64,000 nucleotides of DNA from Oleomonas cavernae (GTDB taxonomy: Bacteria; Pseudomonadota; Alphaproteobacteria; Zavarziniales; Zavarziniaceae). The position numbers were made by a program, and so were the translations under genes. The stretch is taken from the NCBI RefSeq assembly GCF_003590945.1, contig NZ_QYUK01000011.1, forward strand, positions 3,318,909-3,382,908, written 5' to 3'. Below the pieces are notes generated by a model. It was given only the letters and a program-made list of their open reading frames with translations, searched no databases and was not told the origin of the DNA. Shown here one piece after another: positions 49,001 through 58,757 of this stretch (the stretch's first letter is position 1; every line of letters starts with the position of its first letter).

Positions 49001-49984
49001 TCAGTTGCCGTCGATGGTGTTGTAGTAGTCGGGCTTGAAGCTGGTGGTCAGGCCGCGCAGGTTGCCGATGCCTTTGAGGCTGCGCTGGGCCGACTGGAAC
49101 AGCATGCGTCGGCCGGCCTTGCGGTTGAACAGCCAGACGATGGCGGCGGGGATCGCCGTGATGACCCCTTCCACGGCGCGGCGGGCACCCTTGGGGCCAA
49201 AGCGTAAGGTCGCCTTGAAGGCCCCGCGCCGCAACTTGCTGGCAAAGGCAAGGCTCGCCGCCTGCATCTCCACCCGGCGCAACAGGCGCCAGGGCGAAAT
49301 GCGGGTCTCGGGAATTTCCTCGTCGACGATCGCCTCGGCCACCCAGATGATCCGGGCGCCCTGCTTGTGCGCCCGGGCGAAGAAGTCGATGTCCTCGTAG
49401 CCGAAGGTCAGTGCTTCCTCGAAGCGCAGGCCCAGGCCACCGGCCGCGACCAGCCGGGTCGACAGCAGCGTGTTGTTGGTCGGCGCCTCGTTCAGGACAT
49501 GACCGGTGGGTGCTGCCAGGGGCTTCAGCGATTTCCACCAGTCGGGCAGCGGCGCATGGAAAATGCGATGGACCGGGCCATTGGCGACATCCGCGCGATG
49601 GGCCACGACCGCCGCGACCAGATGGGCCAGCCAGCCCGGCCGCGCCGCCTCGTCGTCGTCGATCAGGGCCATCCAGCCATAGCCGTTGGCGAGACTCACC
49701 TCGATCGTCTTGTTGCGGGCGAAGGGAATGCCGCGGCGCGGTTCCTGATAGTAGCGCACGGGGATGGGGGCCTGGCCGGCAATCGCCTCGACCACAGCCC
49801 GGGAGCGGGGCTCGGCGTCGTTCTCGATGACGCAGACCTCGAACGACCAGCCCTGCGGCAGTTCCTGGGTGACCAGCGACTCGAGGCAACGGCGCAGCAT
49901 TTGCGGCCGCTGGGCGGTGCAGACGCAGATCCCGACGACCCCACCGGCCACTGACGGCCCCGATGAGGCAACGACACTATTCAT
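49001..49984 (-). CDS. Glycosyltransferase family 2 protein
   Basis: 327-residue GT-A enzyme: GICVCTAQRPQMLRRCLESL, ENDAEPRSRAVVEAIA, PFARNKTIEVSLANGYGWMALIDDDEAARPGWL (the DDD metal-binding site), GYEDIDFFARAHKQG. The C-terminus carries a hydrophobic helix (GVITAIPAAIVWLFN). It is the first gene of a two-gene unit with the GT4 downstream, divergent from the FkbM gene at 50114. TTA-CGC at 49205 is the one TTA codon I found that is not followed by GG. Confidence 0.9.
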   Translation of the reverse strand: MNSVVASSGPSVAGGVVGICVCTAQRPQMLRRCLESLVTQELPQGWSFEVCVIENDAEPRSRAVVEAIAGQAPIPVRYYQEPRRGIPFARNKTIEVSLANGYGWMALIDDDEAARPGWLAHLVAAVVAHRADVANGPVHRIFHAPLPDWWKSLKPLAAPTGHVLNEAPTNNTLLSTRLVAAGGLGLRFEEALTFGYEDIDFFARAHKQGARIIWVAEAIVDEEIPETRISPWRLLRRVEMQAASLAFASKLRRGAFKATLRFGPKGARRAVEGVITAIPAAIVWLFNRKAGRRMLFQSAQRSLKGIGNLRGLTTSFKPDYYNTIDGN

Positions 49985-50113
49985 GCAACGGCGCCCCTTC
50001 GCGCGGCCAATCGCCGGGGATGGAGCCTATCGGGGGGGCATCTGTCAATCGAACTTGCATGAGGACGGTGCCACGCTGGACAGCGGCAGGCCCCATGCTA
50101 GTGTGCGGCCACC

Positions 50114-50824
50114 ATGCTCGACCGCCTGAAAACCTCGCTCGCCGTCGCCTACCGCATGCGCGCCAAGCCGCGCGTCATCACGATCGACGGCATCAAGATC
50201 TCCGCCGACCGGGCCTTCGTGACCAAGGATATCGCCAAGGCGCTGTACCGCGAAAAGCACGAGCATGCCGAACGCAAGCTGGTGACCAAGGCCCTGAAGC
50301 CGGGCGACCGGGTGCTGGAAATCGGTGCCGGCGTCGGCCTGGTCAGCCTGTTCTGCGCCCGCATCTGCGGCCCCGACGCGGTGCTCAGCTACGAGGCCAA
50401 CCCGGCGCTGGAGCGCGTCATCCGGCACAATTTCGCCCTGAACGGCATGGTGCCGCGCCTGCGCATCGCCGCCGCCGCGCTCGAGAAGGGCGAAACCACC
50501 TTCTATTTCAACGACAACATCTATTCATCGAGCCTGATCGACCGCGACTTCGGCGGCGCCCAGACCGTGCAATGCGACGCGATCGGCGACGTGGTCACCG
50601 ACTTCATGCCCAACACCATTATCATGGATGTCGAGGGGGCGGAGACCACCCTGCTGCCGGCGATCGACCTTGCCCGCATCGAGAAGATCGTGGTCGAACT
50701 GCACCCCTGGATCGTCGGCCAGGACAAGATCGACACCCTGATCGCCCAGGTGAAGGCCAGCGGCTTCGAGCTGTGCGAGACGATCAGCGCCGCCTATCTG
50801 TTCGTGCGTGCGGCGCCCACCTGA
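50114..50824 (+). CDS. FkbM family methyltransferase
   Basis: 236-residue SAM-dependent methyltransferase: motif I GDRVLEIGAGVGLVSLFCARICG, SYEANPALERVIRHNFALNG, and IIMDVEGAETTLLPAIDL. FkbM proteins methylate hydroxyls of sugars or polyketides; here sugar O-methylation in the glycan cluster is likely. A second, distinct FkbM gene lies at 52658. Confidence 0.9.
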   Translation: MLDRLKTSLAVAYRMRAKPRVITIDGIKISADRAFVTKDIAKALYREKHEHAERKLVTKALKPGDRVLEIGAGVGLVSLFCARICGPDAVLSYEANPALERVIRHNFALNGMVPRLRIAAAALEKGETTFYFNDNIYSSSLIDRDFGGAQTVQCDAIGDVVTDFMPNTIIMDVEGAETTLLPAIDLARIEKIVVELHPWIVGQDKIDTLIAQVKASGFELCETISAAYLFVRAAPT

Positions 50825-50881
50825 TTTTCCGCCCTTCTCACCACAATCCCCGGGTTCTTCCCATTGTCCGAGAGCAGCACC

Positions 50882-51604
50882 ATGGCCTCATTCAAGAGCA
50901 CGATCGAGAAACGCCTGCTCAATCCCATCGCCCGAAGCCTTGGATACGAAAGGCGCCGTGGCACCGGGCAGTCGGGCGCGGGATTTACCTTGTTCGACTA
51001 CCGGGCAGCCGATGGCACGTTCGACTATCAGAAGTACCGGGCGGTTCAGATCGAGGGCAACAAGCGCAAACTCGCCAACACCTGGGTCATAGAGTCCAAT
51101 ATCGAATTCCTGTCCAATTACATCAAAGGCCGGCTCGGTGAGGTCAACTTCGGTCTGTGCCACGGAACCCGGCGCGGCAACGAGCAGGTGTGGTTCCGGA
51201 AATATCTGGGCTGCGAGGTCATCGGGACCGAAATCTCCGATACGGCGACCAGTTTCCCACACACGATCCAGTGGGACTTTCACGAGACCAAGCCCGAATG
51301 GCTCGATCGGGTCGACTTCATCTACAGCAATTCGTTCGACCACAGCTACGATCCGGAGATGTGCCTGAACCGATGGATGTCCTGCGTCCGCCCCGGCGGC
51401 CTGTGCATCCTCGAGCACAGTTCAGCCCACAGCCCCACCGGGGCCACCGAACTTGATCCCTTCGGCGCCGACATCGTCCTGATGCCCTATCTCATCGCAA
51501 ATTGGGGCAAGGGACGTTACAGCGTGCGGGAGATCCTCGATGCCCCCACCAAGGGCGACAACGTCAGCTACCTGAGGTTCCTCGTCATCACCCGTACCGA
51601 ATGA
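50882..51604 (+). CDS. Class I SAM methyltransferase-like protein
   Basis: 240 residues. A weak motif I region is LGEVNFGLCHGTRRGNEQVWF. It is followed by GCEVIGTEISDTATSFPHTIQWDFHE and WLDRVDFIYSNSFDHSYDPEMCLNRWMSCVRPGGLCILEHSSAHS, the order expected of methyltransferases in surface-polysaccharide clusters. The usual GxGxG is replaced by GTRRG, so activity is uncertain. The ATG at 50882 was chosen over a TTG at 50864. GC content begins to fall here. Confidence 0.65.
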   Translation: MASFKSTIEKRLLNPIARSLGYERRRGTGQSGAGFTLFDYRAADGTFDYQKYRAVQIEGNKRKLANTWVIESNIEFLSNYIKGRLGEVNFGLCHGTRRGNEQVWFRKYLGCEVIGTEISDTATSFPHTIQWDFHETKPEWLDRVDFIYSNSFDHSYDPEMCLNRWMSCVRPGGLCILEHSSAHSPTGATELDPFGADIVLMPYLIANWGKGRYSVREILDAPTKGDNVSYLRFLVITRTE

Positions 51605-51611
51605 GCCAAGC

Positions 51612-52556
51612 TTACTCGGCATCGACATCCTGAGTGAAAATCAGGGCGAAGAACGCGGCATCCTCGACACGTTTGGCAACGAGGTTGGCCCGGTTTCGGG
51701 CCATGTTTTCCACCACCGGCAGGGAGCGGTCGTAGGGGACCAGCGTCACATGCCCATCGTGGAACTCAGCGCGTTTCGGCTTGCCCTTGGACTCCCAATG
51801 AATTTCTCGCGTAACCCAGTTGCCCAGCGCGTAGAGCTCGACCTCTGAAATACCCTTGGCCGACAAAAGGTTGGCTATGGCCCGCAGGCCATAGCGGCGA
51901 TAGCCATGTAGGCGCCCCTCGAAAAAGGACAGCGTTGCCGGGACAAGGTGAACATGGCGGAGCCGGCGAGCGCGCGCGGTACGGAACCGCGCGAACACCT
52001 GACAATCGTATTGGATGTGCTCCAATACCGATTGCGAAAACACGATGTCGGCATCGTCGACATCGATCCAGTCCTTGCCCAACTCGGCGGTGGCGAAGTG
52101 GACATTGGCGGCGGCAAAATTCGGCCACTCCGGATGCGGTGCGATATCATAGCCGTTGTAATGCCGATAGCCGAAGGCGCGATGCAGATGCTGCGCGTAT
52201 ACGCCGGAGCCGCATCCAAGGTCGATCACAGATTTGTCGGGGCCGAACTCTTTTTTGGCGACCTCCAGAATAAAGTCGAAACTCAAGATGCGAGATGGGC
52301 TGCCGCTACTTGCGCGCTCGCCGAAGATGCGCACGAGCCGTTCGGCATCCAACGTCGGCCGGTAAAATTGACAGGAAATTCCTGTCGATCTTATCGAGCC
52401 GATGAAGCGCTCAAACAAATAGCTGAGGCGATAAACGCCTTCTTCCAATTGATTGAGTGGGCGATCGCCCGAAATAAAGTGAAATGAACTTTTTCGTATT
52501 GATGCCAAGGCGCTGCCCCCGCAGACGAGGCGCAACCTAGCAGGAAAAAAATTCAA
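51612..52556 (-). CDS. SAM-dependent methyltransferase
   Basis: About 314 residues: motif I KSVIDLGCGSGVYAQHLHRAFG, GYDIAPHPEW, DADIVFSQSVLEHIQYDCQVF, and HLVPATLSFFEGRLHGYRRYG, typical of class I methyltransferases in glycan clusters. No ATG lies near the N-terminus: the reading starts at TTG 52556, and TTG within ALASIR is another option, so the start is uncertain. Base composition (near 55 % GC by eye, with AGG and AAA codons) differs from flanking genes, suggesting acquisition. Confidence 0.8.
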   Translation of the reverse strand: MNFFPARLRLVCGGSALASIRKSSFHFISGDRPLNQLEEGVYRLSYLFERFIGSIRSTGISCQFYRPTLDAERLVRIFGERASSGSPSRILSFDFILEVAKKEFGPDKSVIDLGCGSGVYAQHLHRAFGYRHYNGYDIAPHPEWPNFAAANVHFATAELGKDWIDVDDADIVFSQSVLEHIQYDCQVFARFRTARARRLRHVHLVPATLSFFEGRLHGYRRYGLRAIANLLSAKGISEVELYALGNWVTREIHWESKGKPKRAEFHDGHVTLVPYDRSLPVVENMARNRANLVAKRVEDAAFFALIFTQDVDAE

Positions 52557-52657
52557 CCGATAGGCGCGATCTATGGCTTGGCCGATGACGGCTGCGACAT
52601 CGAACGGCGGCCAGGGGCCTCCGGCAATACAGTCCCCGGTCGGTCCCTGAGCGGAGA

Positions 52658-53443
52658 CTATTGTGCTGCGAGATTTCGATTCCGCCCGAAGAGCACCATG
52701 CGGCCGCCGGGAAGGACGGTCACGTCGAAGCCGGCATCGGCAAGAATTTGCCGAGACGCTGCCACGGTATCGGCCCCCTGGCGTTCCGGGCCGCAGTCGA
52801 TGGCGATGTACCGCGTTTGCTTCAGTGTTTCGCGCGCACCAGAAAGCACCTCAGGCTCAGCGCCTTCGGCATCAGCCTTGATCAGGAATATCTCACCGAG
52901 GTTGCGGGCTTTCGTGAAATCGTCGAGGGGGATCGCATCGACCTGATAGGAGGTGTCGACGTCGCTGGTCGGCTCGATCAGCGAGCTGTCGGCGGTGGCG
53001 GTGACGGAAAAGAACGTCAGCGTCTCCGGACAGTTCCACAGGGCCTTGCCAACCACTTCCACCCCCAGCGGCTCGACGTTTTTTCTGAGCGCTTTCTGAT
53101 TTTGAGGGTCCGGCTCGAAGGCAATGACCTTCGCCCCGTGGTCACGGGCGAAGATGCTGAACTCGCCGATGTTGGCGCCGACATCGAGGACGAGTTTGCC
53201 CGGAAACGCCTTGGCCAAGTCGAGCAGGCCATACTGATTGACCAGGTCGGTCAGGCGGAAATTCAGGCCGAGCCGGTACAGCTTCCAGCGAGCGAGGTTG
53301 GAGAGGTAGATCGTGCGCCCCTGAGACCGCAGGCGAATGAGGCCGCCGCCTTCGGCGTGAATCGACATGGGGGTTCGGCCGTCGCTGCGCCGGAGATTAT
53401 GACGCAATACACTAAGCTTCGTGCGCAGGTAGGAAGACAGCAT
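52658..53443 (-). CDS. FkbM family methyltransferase, second type
   Basis: 261 residues from the ATG at 53443 (MLSSYLRTKLSVLRHNLRRS): KLVLDVGANIGEFSIFARDHGAKVIAFEPDPQNQKAL, ALWNCPETLTFFSVTATADSS, VDAIPLDDFTKARNLGEIFLIKADAEGAEPEVLSGA. This is the common FkbM pattern with DVGANIG and KADAEGAE. The longer reading to 53671 runs into the next gene's territory and codes poorly. It shares the lower GC of the preceding gene. Confidence 0.88.
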   Translation of the reverse strand: MLSSYLRTKLSVLRHNLRRSDGRTPMSIHAEGGGLIRLRSQGRTIYLSNLARWKLYRLGLNFRLTDLVNQYGLLDLAKAFPGKLVLDVGANIGEFSIFARDHGAKVIAFEPDPQNQKALRKNVEPLGVEVVGKALWNCPETLTFFSVTATADSSLIEPTSDVDTSYQVDAIPLDDFTKARNLGEIFLIKADAEGAEPEVLSGARETLKQTRYIAIDCGPERQGADTVAASRQILADAGFDVTVLPGGRMVLFGRNRNLAAQ

Positions 53444-53546
53444 GATCTCTCGGAACCCCAGTTTTCGGCAGCCAATGAGGCAGGCATGCCCGGCTGATCC
53501 GGTCGCCTGCCTCGTAGTCGCCCGGCGATGGACTATTGCGAAATCG

Positions 53547-54614
53547 TCAGCAACCTTCAATTGAAAGCCCATTCCTGCCGAACACGAAATCGCCATACCG
53601 ACCGGCGATCGCCGGCAACAGGTGCCGCGCGGCGCAATCGGCATGGCCGTTACGGGCGAGACTCTCGGCAAAGGCGCGGTCGCTGATCAGCCGGGCGATG
53701 GAATCGGCCAGGGCGGCGGGCTCGCCCGGCGGCACCAGCAGGCCGGTGTCGCCGTCGCGGAGCACCGAGGCTGGCCCCTCGCAGTTGCTGGCGATGACCG
53801 GCAGCCCTGCCGCCTGGGCCTCGAGGATGCCGATCCCGAAGGTCTCGAAGCGCGACGGCATGACGTAGAGGTCCATGGCGCCAAGGAACGCCGCCTGGTC
53901 GCTGACCCAGCCATGGAAGGTGACCTGGGTGTCCAGGGCAAGCTGGGCGACCTGGCGCCTGAGCGCCGCTTCTTCCTCGCCGGTGCCGCCGATATGCAGG
54001 CCGACCGTCAGGCCGCGCCGCGCCAGCAGGCCGACGGCGGCGATCAGGATGTCGACGCCCTTGGCCTTGACCAGCAGGCGCAGGGTGCCGATCGCCGGCG
54101 GCTGCGCCCACGGCCGGGTGGTGAAGGGCGGAATCGCGTCGACCGGCAGCACGTTGGGGATCACCGCCAGCCGGCTCTCCGCGTAACCTTTGGCAACCAG
54201 GCCGACGGCCTGTTCCTGGTTGACTGTGATGAGGCGATCGGCGCCCAGGAAACGGTCGAGCTTGCCGCCGTGAACCACGCCCACCACCGGGATAGACCCC
54301 ACGCGCCTCTTCAGTGCGTCGATATAGCGGCCGTTGTGGGCCAGGATCACCGCCGGCGCCAGCCGCCGCGCGCTCGCCCCGGCCCGCCGCCCGGCCGCCC
54401 AGGCATTGAGCGAGCCGCCGGCGCCCAGGCCCGGCACGGTCACGGTCTCGATCCCGGCAGCCGCCAGGCGTTCGAGGAAGGAGGCCTTGGCATCGACCAT
54501 GGCAATCGGCACGGCGCCGGCCCGGCGCATGATCTCGATGCTGGTGAAGAAGGCCTCGGTCACCCCGCCGCCGACCGCGTAGGGCGTGACGATCAGGCAG
54601 CGCGGTGCGCTCAC
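53547..54614 (-). CDS. Glycosyltransferase family 4 protein
   Basis: 355-residue GT-B enzyme: VTPYAVGGGVTEAFFTSIEIM, VGVVHGGKLDRFLGADRLITVNQEQ, LVKAKGVDILIAAVGLLARRG, GGTGEEEAALRRQVAQLALD, VMPSRFETFGIGILEAQAAGLPVIAS (E-x7-E). It is probably a sugar transferase for LPS core or O-chain. Its start overlaps the stop of the GT2 gene upstream (ATGA), so the two are translationally coupled. Confidence 0.9.
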   Translation of the reverse strand: MSAPRCLIVTPYAVGGGVTEAFFTSIEIMRRAGAVPIAMVDAKASFLERLAAAGIETVTVPGLGAGGSLNAWAAGRRAGASARRLAPAVILAHNGRYIDALKRRVGSIPVVGVVHGGKLDRFLGADRLITVNQEQAVGLVAKGYAESRLAVIPNVLPVDAIPPFTTRPWAQPPAIGTLRLLVKAKGVDILIAAVGLLARRGLTVGLHIGGTGEEEAALRRQVAQLALDTQVTFHGWVSDQAAFLGAMDLYVMPSRFETFGIGILEAQAAGLPVIASNCEGPASVLRDGDTGLLVPPGEPAALADSIARLISDRAFAESLARNGHADCAARHLLPAIAGRYGDFVFGRNGLSIEGC

Positions 54615-55396
54615 GGCTTGTCCCTGCGACGCAGCAGGTTGGCCTCGTAGAGTTTGGCCAGGCGCATGAAGCGGAAGTAGGCGAAAGTGGTCGAGACAAT
54701 GATGCCGTAGGCGCCCATCAGGAAGTAACGCCGGCCGACATAGGCCTTGGCGAAGGCGAGCGGAAATTCGACAGCCAAGCGCAGCGCCGGCACGCGGCGG
54801 CCCTTGGCCAGCATGTCGGCCACCTGTTTGTCGGTATAGGCGTTGGATTTCTCGATCAGGTGCGAGAGCGAGCGGATCGACTGGTGCAGCAGGCCGCCTT
54901 TCAGCCGCCCGGCCGAGACCCCCTCGCCCAGCACCACCCGGTCGTGCACGGGACTGTCCGAATAGCGCGAGCGGCTGCGATCATAGAGACGCACGGGATC
55001 ATATTCGAAGGCGCCCGGCGTCGGCCGCGTCTGGTGCGGGTAGAGTTGCAGGATCGGCAGGTGATAGCCGCCCTGGGCCGGCGCGCCGCCGGCGAACAGG
55101 CCGCGGATCTCGGCCGCCAGTTCCGGCGTCACCCGCTCGTCGGCGTCGAGGTTGATCACCCAGTCATGGCCGCACTGGGCCTCGGCGAAGCGCTTCTGCG
55201 GGCCGTAACCGGCAAAGTCATGATGGACGGTGCGGGCGCCCAGCCGGGTCGCCAGGGCCACGGTGCCGTCCGTGCTGCCGCTGTCGACCACCACGATATC
55301 GTCGACCAGCGGCAACAGGCTCTCGATCGCCGGGCCGAGGCGATCTTCCTCGTTCAAGGTGATGATGAAGGCCGACAGCGGCAACTTGTCCGTCAT
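54611..55396 (-). CDS. Glycosyltransferase family 2, WaaE/KdtX type
   Basis: 261 residues: LSAFIITLNEEDRLGPAIESLLPLVDDIVVVDSGSTDGT, HHDFAGYGPQKRFAEAQCGHDWVINLDADERVTPEL, and HDRVVLGEGVSAGRLKGGLLHQSI, characteristic of the WaaE-like beta-glucosyl/heptosyl LPS core transferases. A C-terminal hydrophobic segment (YFLMGAYGIIVSTTFAYF) anchors it to the membrane. I chose the ATG at 55396 (MTDKLPLSAFI). It follows thrS by 26 bases on the same strand. Confidence 0.88.
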   Translation of the reverse strand: MTDKLPLSAFIITLNEEDRLGPAIESLLPLVDDIVVVDSGSTDGTVALATRLGARTVHHDFAGYGPQKRFAEAQCGHDWVINLDADERVTPELAAEIRGLFAGGAPAQGGYHLPILQLYPHQTRPTPGAFEYDPVRLYDRSRSRYSDSPVHDRVVLGEGVSAGRLKGGLLHQSIRSLSHLIEKSNAYTDKQVADMLAKGRRVPALRLAVEFPLAFAKAYVGRRYFLMGAYGIIVSTTFAYFRFMRLAKLYEANLLRRRDKP

Positions 55397-55422
55397 GGGT
55401 GGCGGCCTCCATTCCCTGGTCG

Positions 55423-57342
55423 TCAACCCGGCGGGGTCGCTTCCGCCACCAGTTGCTCGATGGCGGCATCGAGCGCCAGCACCGCCTGCTCGCCGCCGTG
55501 GAGCTTGCGCAGGGCCACTTGGGCGTTCTCGGCCTCGCGCTTGCCCAGCACCAGCATATAGGGCGCCTTGGTCAGCGAATGCTCGCGCACCTTCAGGTTG
55601 ATCTTCTCGTTGCGCGTGTCGACCTCGACCCGCAGGCCCCGCGCCCTCAGCGCCGCCGCGACCTGCGCGGCGTAACCGTCGGCGTCCGAGGTGATGGTGG
55701 CGACCACCGCCTGGGTAGGCGCCAGCCACAGCGGCAGGTGGCCGGCATAGTGCTCGATCAGGATGCCGATGAAGCGCTCCAGGCTGCCCAGGATCGCCCG
55801 GTGCAGCATGACCGGGCGCTGCTTGGATCCATCGGCGGCGATATAGGAGGCGTCGAGCCGCTGCGGCAGCAGGCTGTCCAACTGGTGCGTGCCGCACTGC
55901 CAGGTCCGGCCGATCGCGTCTTTGAGGTGGAATTCGATCTTGGGGCCGTAGAAGGCGCCCTCACCGGGTGCGATTTCGTAGGTCATGCCCGCTGCCTCGA
56001 TGGCGGCGCCCAGATCGGCCTCGTTCTTGTCCCATTCCGCGTCCGTGCCGATGCGCTTGTCCGGGCGCGTCGCCAGGATCACCTTGAACTCGCTGAAGCC
56101 CAAATCGGCATAGACGCTTTCGAGCAGGCGGCAGAACCGCTTGGTTTCCGCCACCACCTGGTCGGCGGTGCAGAAGATGTGAGCGTCGTCCTGCACGAAC
56201 TGGCGCACGCGCATGATGCCGTGCAAGGCGCCCGAAGGCTCGTTGCGGTGGCAGCAGCCGAATTCGGCCATGCGCATGGGCAGGTCGCGATACGAGACCA
56301 GGCCCTGGTTGAAGATCTGCACGTGGCCGGGACAGTTCATCGGCTTGACGCCGAACATGCGCCGGCCCTCGTCCACCGGCACCTTCAGCATGTTGTCGCC
56401 ATACATCTCCCAGTGGCCCGAGGCGATGTAGAGCGAACTGTCCACCAGTTGCGGGGTGCGGACCTCGACGTAATCATCCGCCTCGATCTTGCGCCGGATG
56501 TAGTTCTCCAGCGCCCGGTAAAGCGTCCAGCCCTTGGGGTGCCAGAAGATCGAGCCCGCCGCCTCTTCCTGGAGGTGGAACAGGTCCATCTCGCGGCCCA
56601 GCTTGCGGTGGTCGCGGCGCTCGGCCTCTTCCAGGCGCGTCAGGTACTCTTTCAGTTCCTTCTCGTCGCGCCAGGCGGTGCCGTAGATGCGCTGGAGCAT
56701 GGCGTTGCGGTGATCGCCGCGCCAATAGGCGCCGGCCACCTTGGTCAGCTTGAAGCCATGGCCCAGCTTAGCCGTCGAGGGCAGGTGCGGGCCCAGGCAC
56801 AAGTCGATGAAGTCGCCCTGCCGGTACAGGCTGATCTCTTCGCTCTGGGCCAGGTCGCGGATGATCTCGGCCTTGTAGATCTCGCCCTTGTCCAGGAAGA
56901 AGGCGGCGGCCTTGTCACGGTCCCAGACTTCGCGGGCAATCGCCTCGTCGCGGTCGACGATCTCGTGCATCCGCTTCTCGATCACCTCGAGATCGGCCGG
57001 CGTGAACGGCTGCTCCCTAGCGAAGTCGTAGTAGAAGCCGTTCTCGACCGATGGGCCGATGGTGACCTGGGTGCCGGGGAACAGTTCCTGCACCGCTTCC
57101 GCCATGACATGGGCGCAGTCGTGGCGCAGCAGGTCCAGGGCTTCCGGCGACTTGCGGGTGATGATCTCGATCTTCGCGTCCCGCTCGATCACGGCGGCCA
57201 GGTCCACCAGCTTGCCGTCGATGCGCATGGCCAGGGCCGCCTTGGCCAGGCCGGGTCCGATGTCGGTGGCGAGCGTAGTGCCACTGACCGGCCCCGGATA
57301 GGAGCGCACGCTGCCGTCGGGCAGGGTCAGTGAAACCGACAT
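55423..57342 (-). CDS. thrS: Threonyl-tRNA synthetase
   Basis: 639 residues, the usual length. The N-terminal TGS domain ([22 protein letters not shown]) is followed by an editing/SAD domain with [24 protein letters not shown]. The catalytic core has the zinc Cys in [16 protein letters not shown], motif 2 [22 protein letters not shown] and motif 3 [23 protein letters not shown]; an anticodon-binding domain follows. In many genomes thrS precedes infC; here they are 8 kb apart. Rare codons (GCT AGG at about 57015, GCT AAG near 56769) occur. Confidence 0.97.
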   Translation of the reverse strand: MSVSLTLPDGSVRSYPGPVSGTTLATDIGPGLAKAALAMRIDGKLVDLAAVIERDAKIEIITRKSPEALDLLRHDCAHVMAEAVQELFPGTQVTIGPSVENGFYYDFAREQPFTPADLEVIEKRMHEIVDRDEAIAREVWDRDKAAAFFLDKGEIYKAEIIRDLAQSEEISLYRQGDFIDLCLGPHLPSTAKLGHGFKLTKVAGAYWRGDHRNAMLQRIYGTAWRDEKELKEYLTRLEEAERRDHRKLGREMDLFHLQEEAAGSIFWHPKGWTLYRALENYIRRKIEADDYVEVRTPQLVDSSLYIASGHWEMYGDNMLKVPVDEGRRMFGVKPMNCPGHVQIFNQGLVSYRDLPMRMAEFGCCHRNEPSGALHGIMRVRQFVQDDAHIFCTADQVVAETKRFCRLLESVYADLGFSEFKVILATRPDKRIGTDAEWDKNEADLGAAIEAAGMTYEIAPGEGAFYGPKIEFHLKDAIGRTWQCGTHQLDSLLPQRLDASYIAADGSKQRPVMLHRAILGSLERFIGILIEHYAGHLPLWLAPTQAVVATITSDADGYAAQVAAALRARGLRVEVDTRNEKINLKVREHSLTKAPYMLVLGKREAENAQVALRKLHGGEQAVLALDAAIEQLVAEATPPG

Positions 57343-57461
57343 GATGAAGCTCTCCGATCAAGAAACATTGGGCGGCGAACTTCACGGCTGGCGCGCCAAC
57401 TGTCAAGCACCCGCCCCGCGCGGCAGGGCTGCCCGCGCCGTCCTTGGGCGGGTGTGGCGGC

Positions 57462-58757
57462 CTATGCCTCGGCTTTTGCCACGCCGACGGGGCTGGCGCC
57501 CCGCCTCGGGGTACCCAGCAGGACGGTCGTCGCCGCATTCGCCTGGACGTTCACGACCGTGAGCGCCGGATCCAGGATGGGGTCGACCGCGACCAGCAGG
57601 ATGATCGCCACTTCCACCGGCAGGCCCAGCGGCACCAGGACCAGCGAGATCATCGACAGGGCGGCGGCCCCCGGCGCGCCCGAAGCGGCAATGCCCGCCA
57701 GGACGCAGGCGACCAGCACATAGGCCATCTGGCCCGCGTCCAGGTCGACCCCATAGAGATTGGCCAGGAACACCGTGGCGATGGCAAAATGAAAGACCGA
57801 GCCCGGCGGGTTGAGCGTGATGCCAAGGGGCATGACGAGGTCGACCACATTGCGTTCGACCTTCAGCCCGTCCTTGAGGCCGCGCAGGGCAGCCGGCACG
57901 GCGGCAAAGCTGCTGGACGTGCCGAAAGCCACGAAAATGGTCTCGCGCAGCGTCGAGATCGGCTTCCAGATGCTGCCGCCCATGCGCACCCAGATGACCA
58001 CGAACGAAAATGCGACCAGGGCCAGGCAGCCGGCATAGGTGAGCAGGACAAGCTTGGTCATGGCGACCAGGATGGGCATCCCGATCGCCGAGATCTGGCT
58101 GTAGGCCAGGCAGAAAAGGCCGAGCGGCAAGACATACATCAGCCAGGCGATGATCTTGATGAAGGTCTCGTACAGGCTTTCGAACACCACGATCGCCCGC
58201 TCGGACTTCTCCTTGCCGATGGAGCCCAGCGCCACGCCGAAGAGCACGGCAAAGAACAGGATCGCCAGCATGTTGCCGGTGCTGAGCGCCACGAAGATGT
58301 TCTCAGGCACAATGCCCACGGCGATCAGCACGATATCGGCCGGATTGCTTGCCCCGGCCGCCGTATGGGAGCCGGTTTCGGCGCGGAAGATGACCTCGCC
58401 GATGATGGTGCGCGCCTGTTGCTGAAGCTCGGCGCCCGGCTCGCCCCATTCGCCGAGCAGGAGGCCCAGGCTACCGGCGATGACCATGCCCAGCAGCACC
58501 ATCACGATCAGGCGGCCGATGTAGCGCCGCGCCGACCCGTCGGAGAACAGCTTGGCGAGGCTGGTCACCACCGCGGTGAACAGCAGCGGGATGACGCACA
58601 TCTGCAGCAGCCGCAGATAGACCTGTCCCGCCGGCTCGATCAGGGGTGTCCCGCCCTTGTCGATCCAGCCGTAGAGGCAGCCGAGCAGCATGCCGGCGAA
58701 GACGCTCACGGGATGGAGCAGGACGGCGCCCAGGATTTTCTGCGTCTTCTCAATCAT
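57462..58757 (-). CDS. DAACS-family dicarboxylate/amino acid symporter
   Basis: 431-residue cation symporter of the GltP/DctA family: VFAGMLLGCLYGWIDKG, RLLQMCVIPLLFTAVVTSLAKL, the serine-rich hairpin FVAFGTSSSFAAVPAALRG and VNVQANAATTVLLG. The substrate motif usually written NMDGT reads ITLNPPGSVFHF, so the ligand may be unusual. Its start overlaps the end of an upstream periplasmic binding protein gene by eight bases, an uncommon partnership for this transporter type. Confidence 0.88.
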   Translation of the reverse strand: MIEKTQKILGAVLLHPVSVFAGMLLGCLYGWIDKGGTPLIEPAGQVYLRLLQMCVIPLLFTAVVTSLAKLFSDGSARRYIGRLIVMVLLGMVIAGSLGLLLGEWGEPGAELQQQARTIIGEVIFRAETGSHTAAGASNPADIVLIAVGIVPENIFVALSTGNMLAILFFAVLFGVALGSIGKEKSERAIVVFESLYETFIKIIAWLMYVLPLGLFCLAYSQISAIGMPILVAMTKLVLLTYAGCLALVAFSFVVIWVRMGGSIWKPISTLRETIFVAFGTSSSFAAVPAALRGLKDGLKVERNVVDLVMPLGITLNPPGSVFHFAIATVFLANLYGVDLDAGQMAYVLVACVLAGIAASGAPGAAALSMISLVLVPLGLPVEVAIILLVAVDPILDPALTVVNVQANAATTVLLGTPRRGASPVGVAKAEA

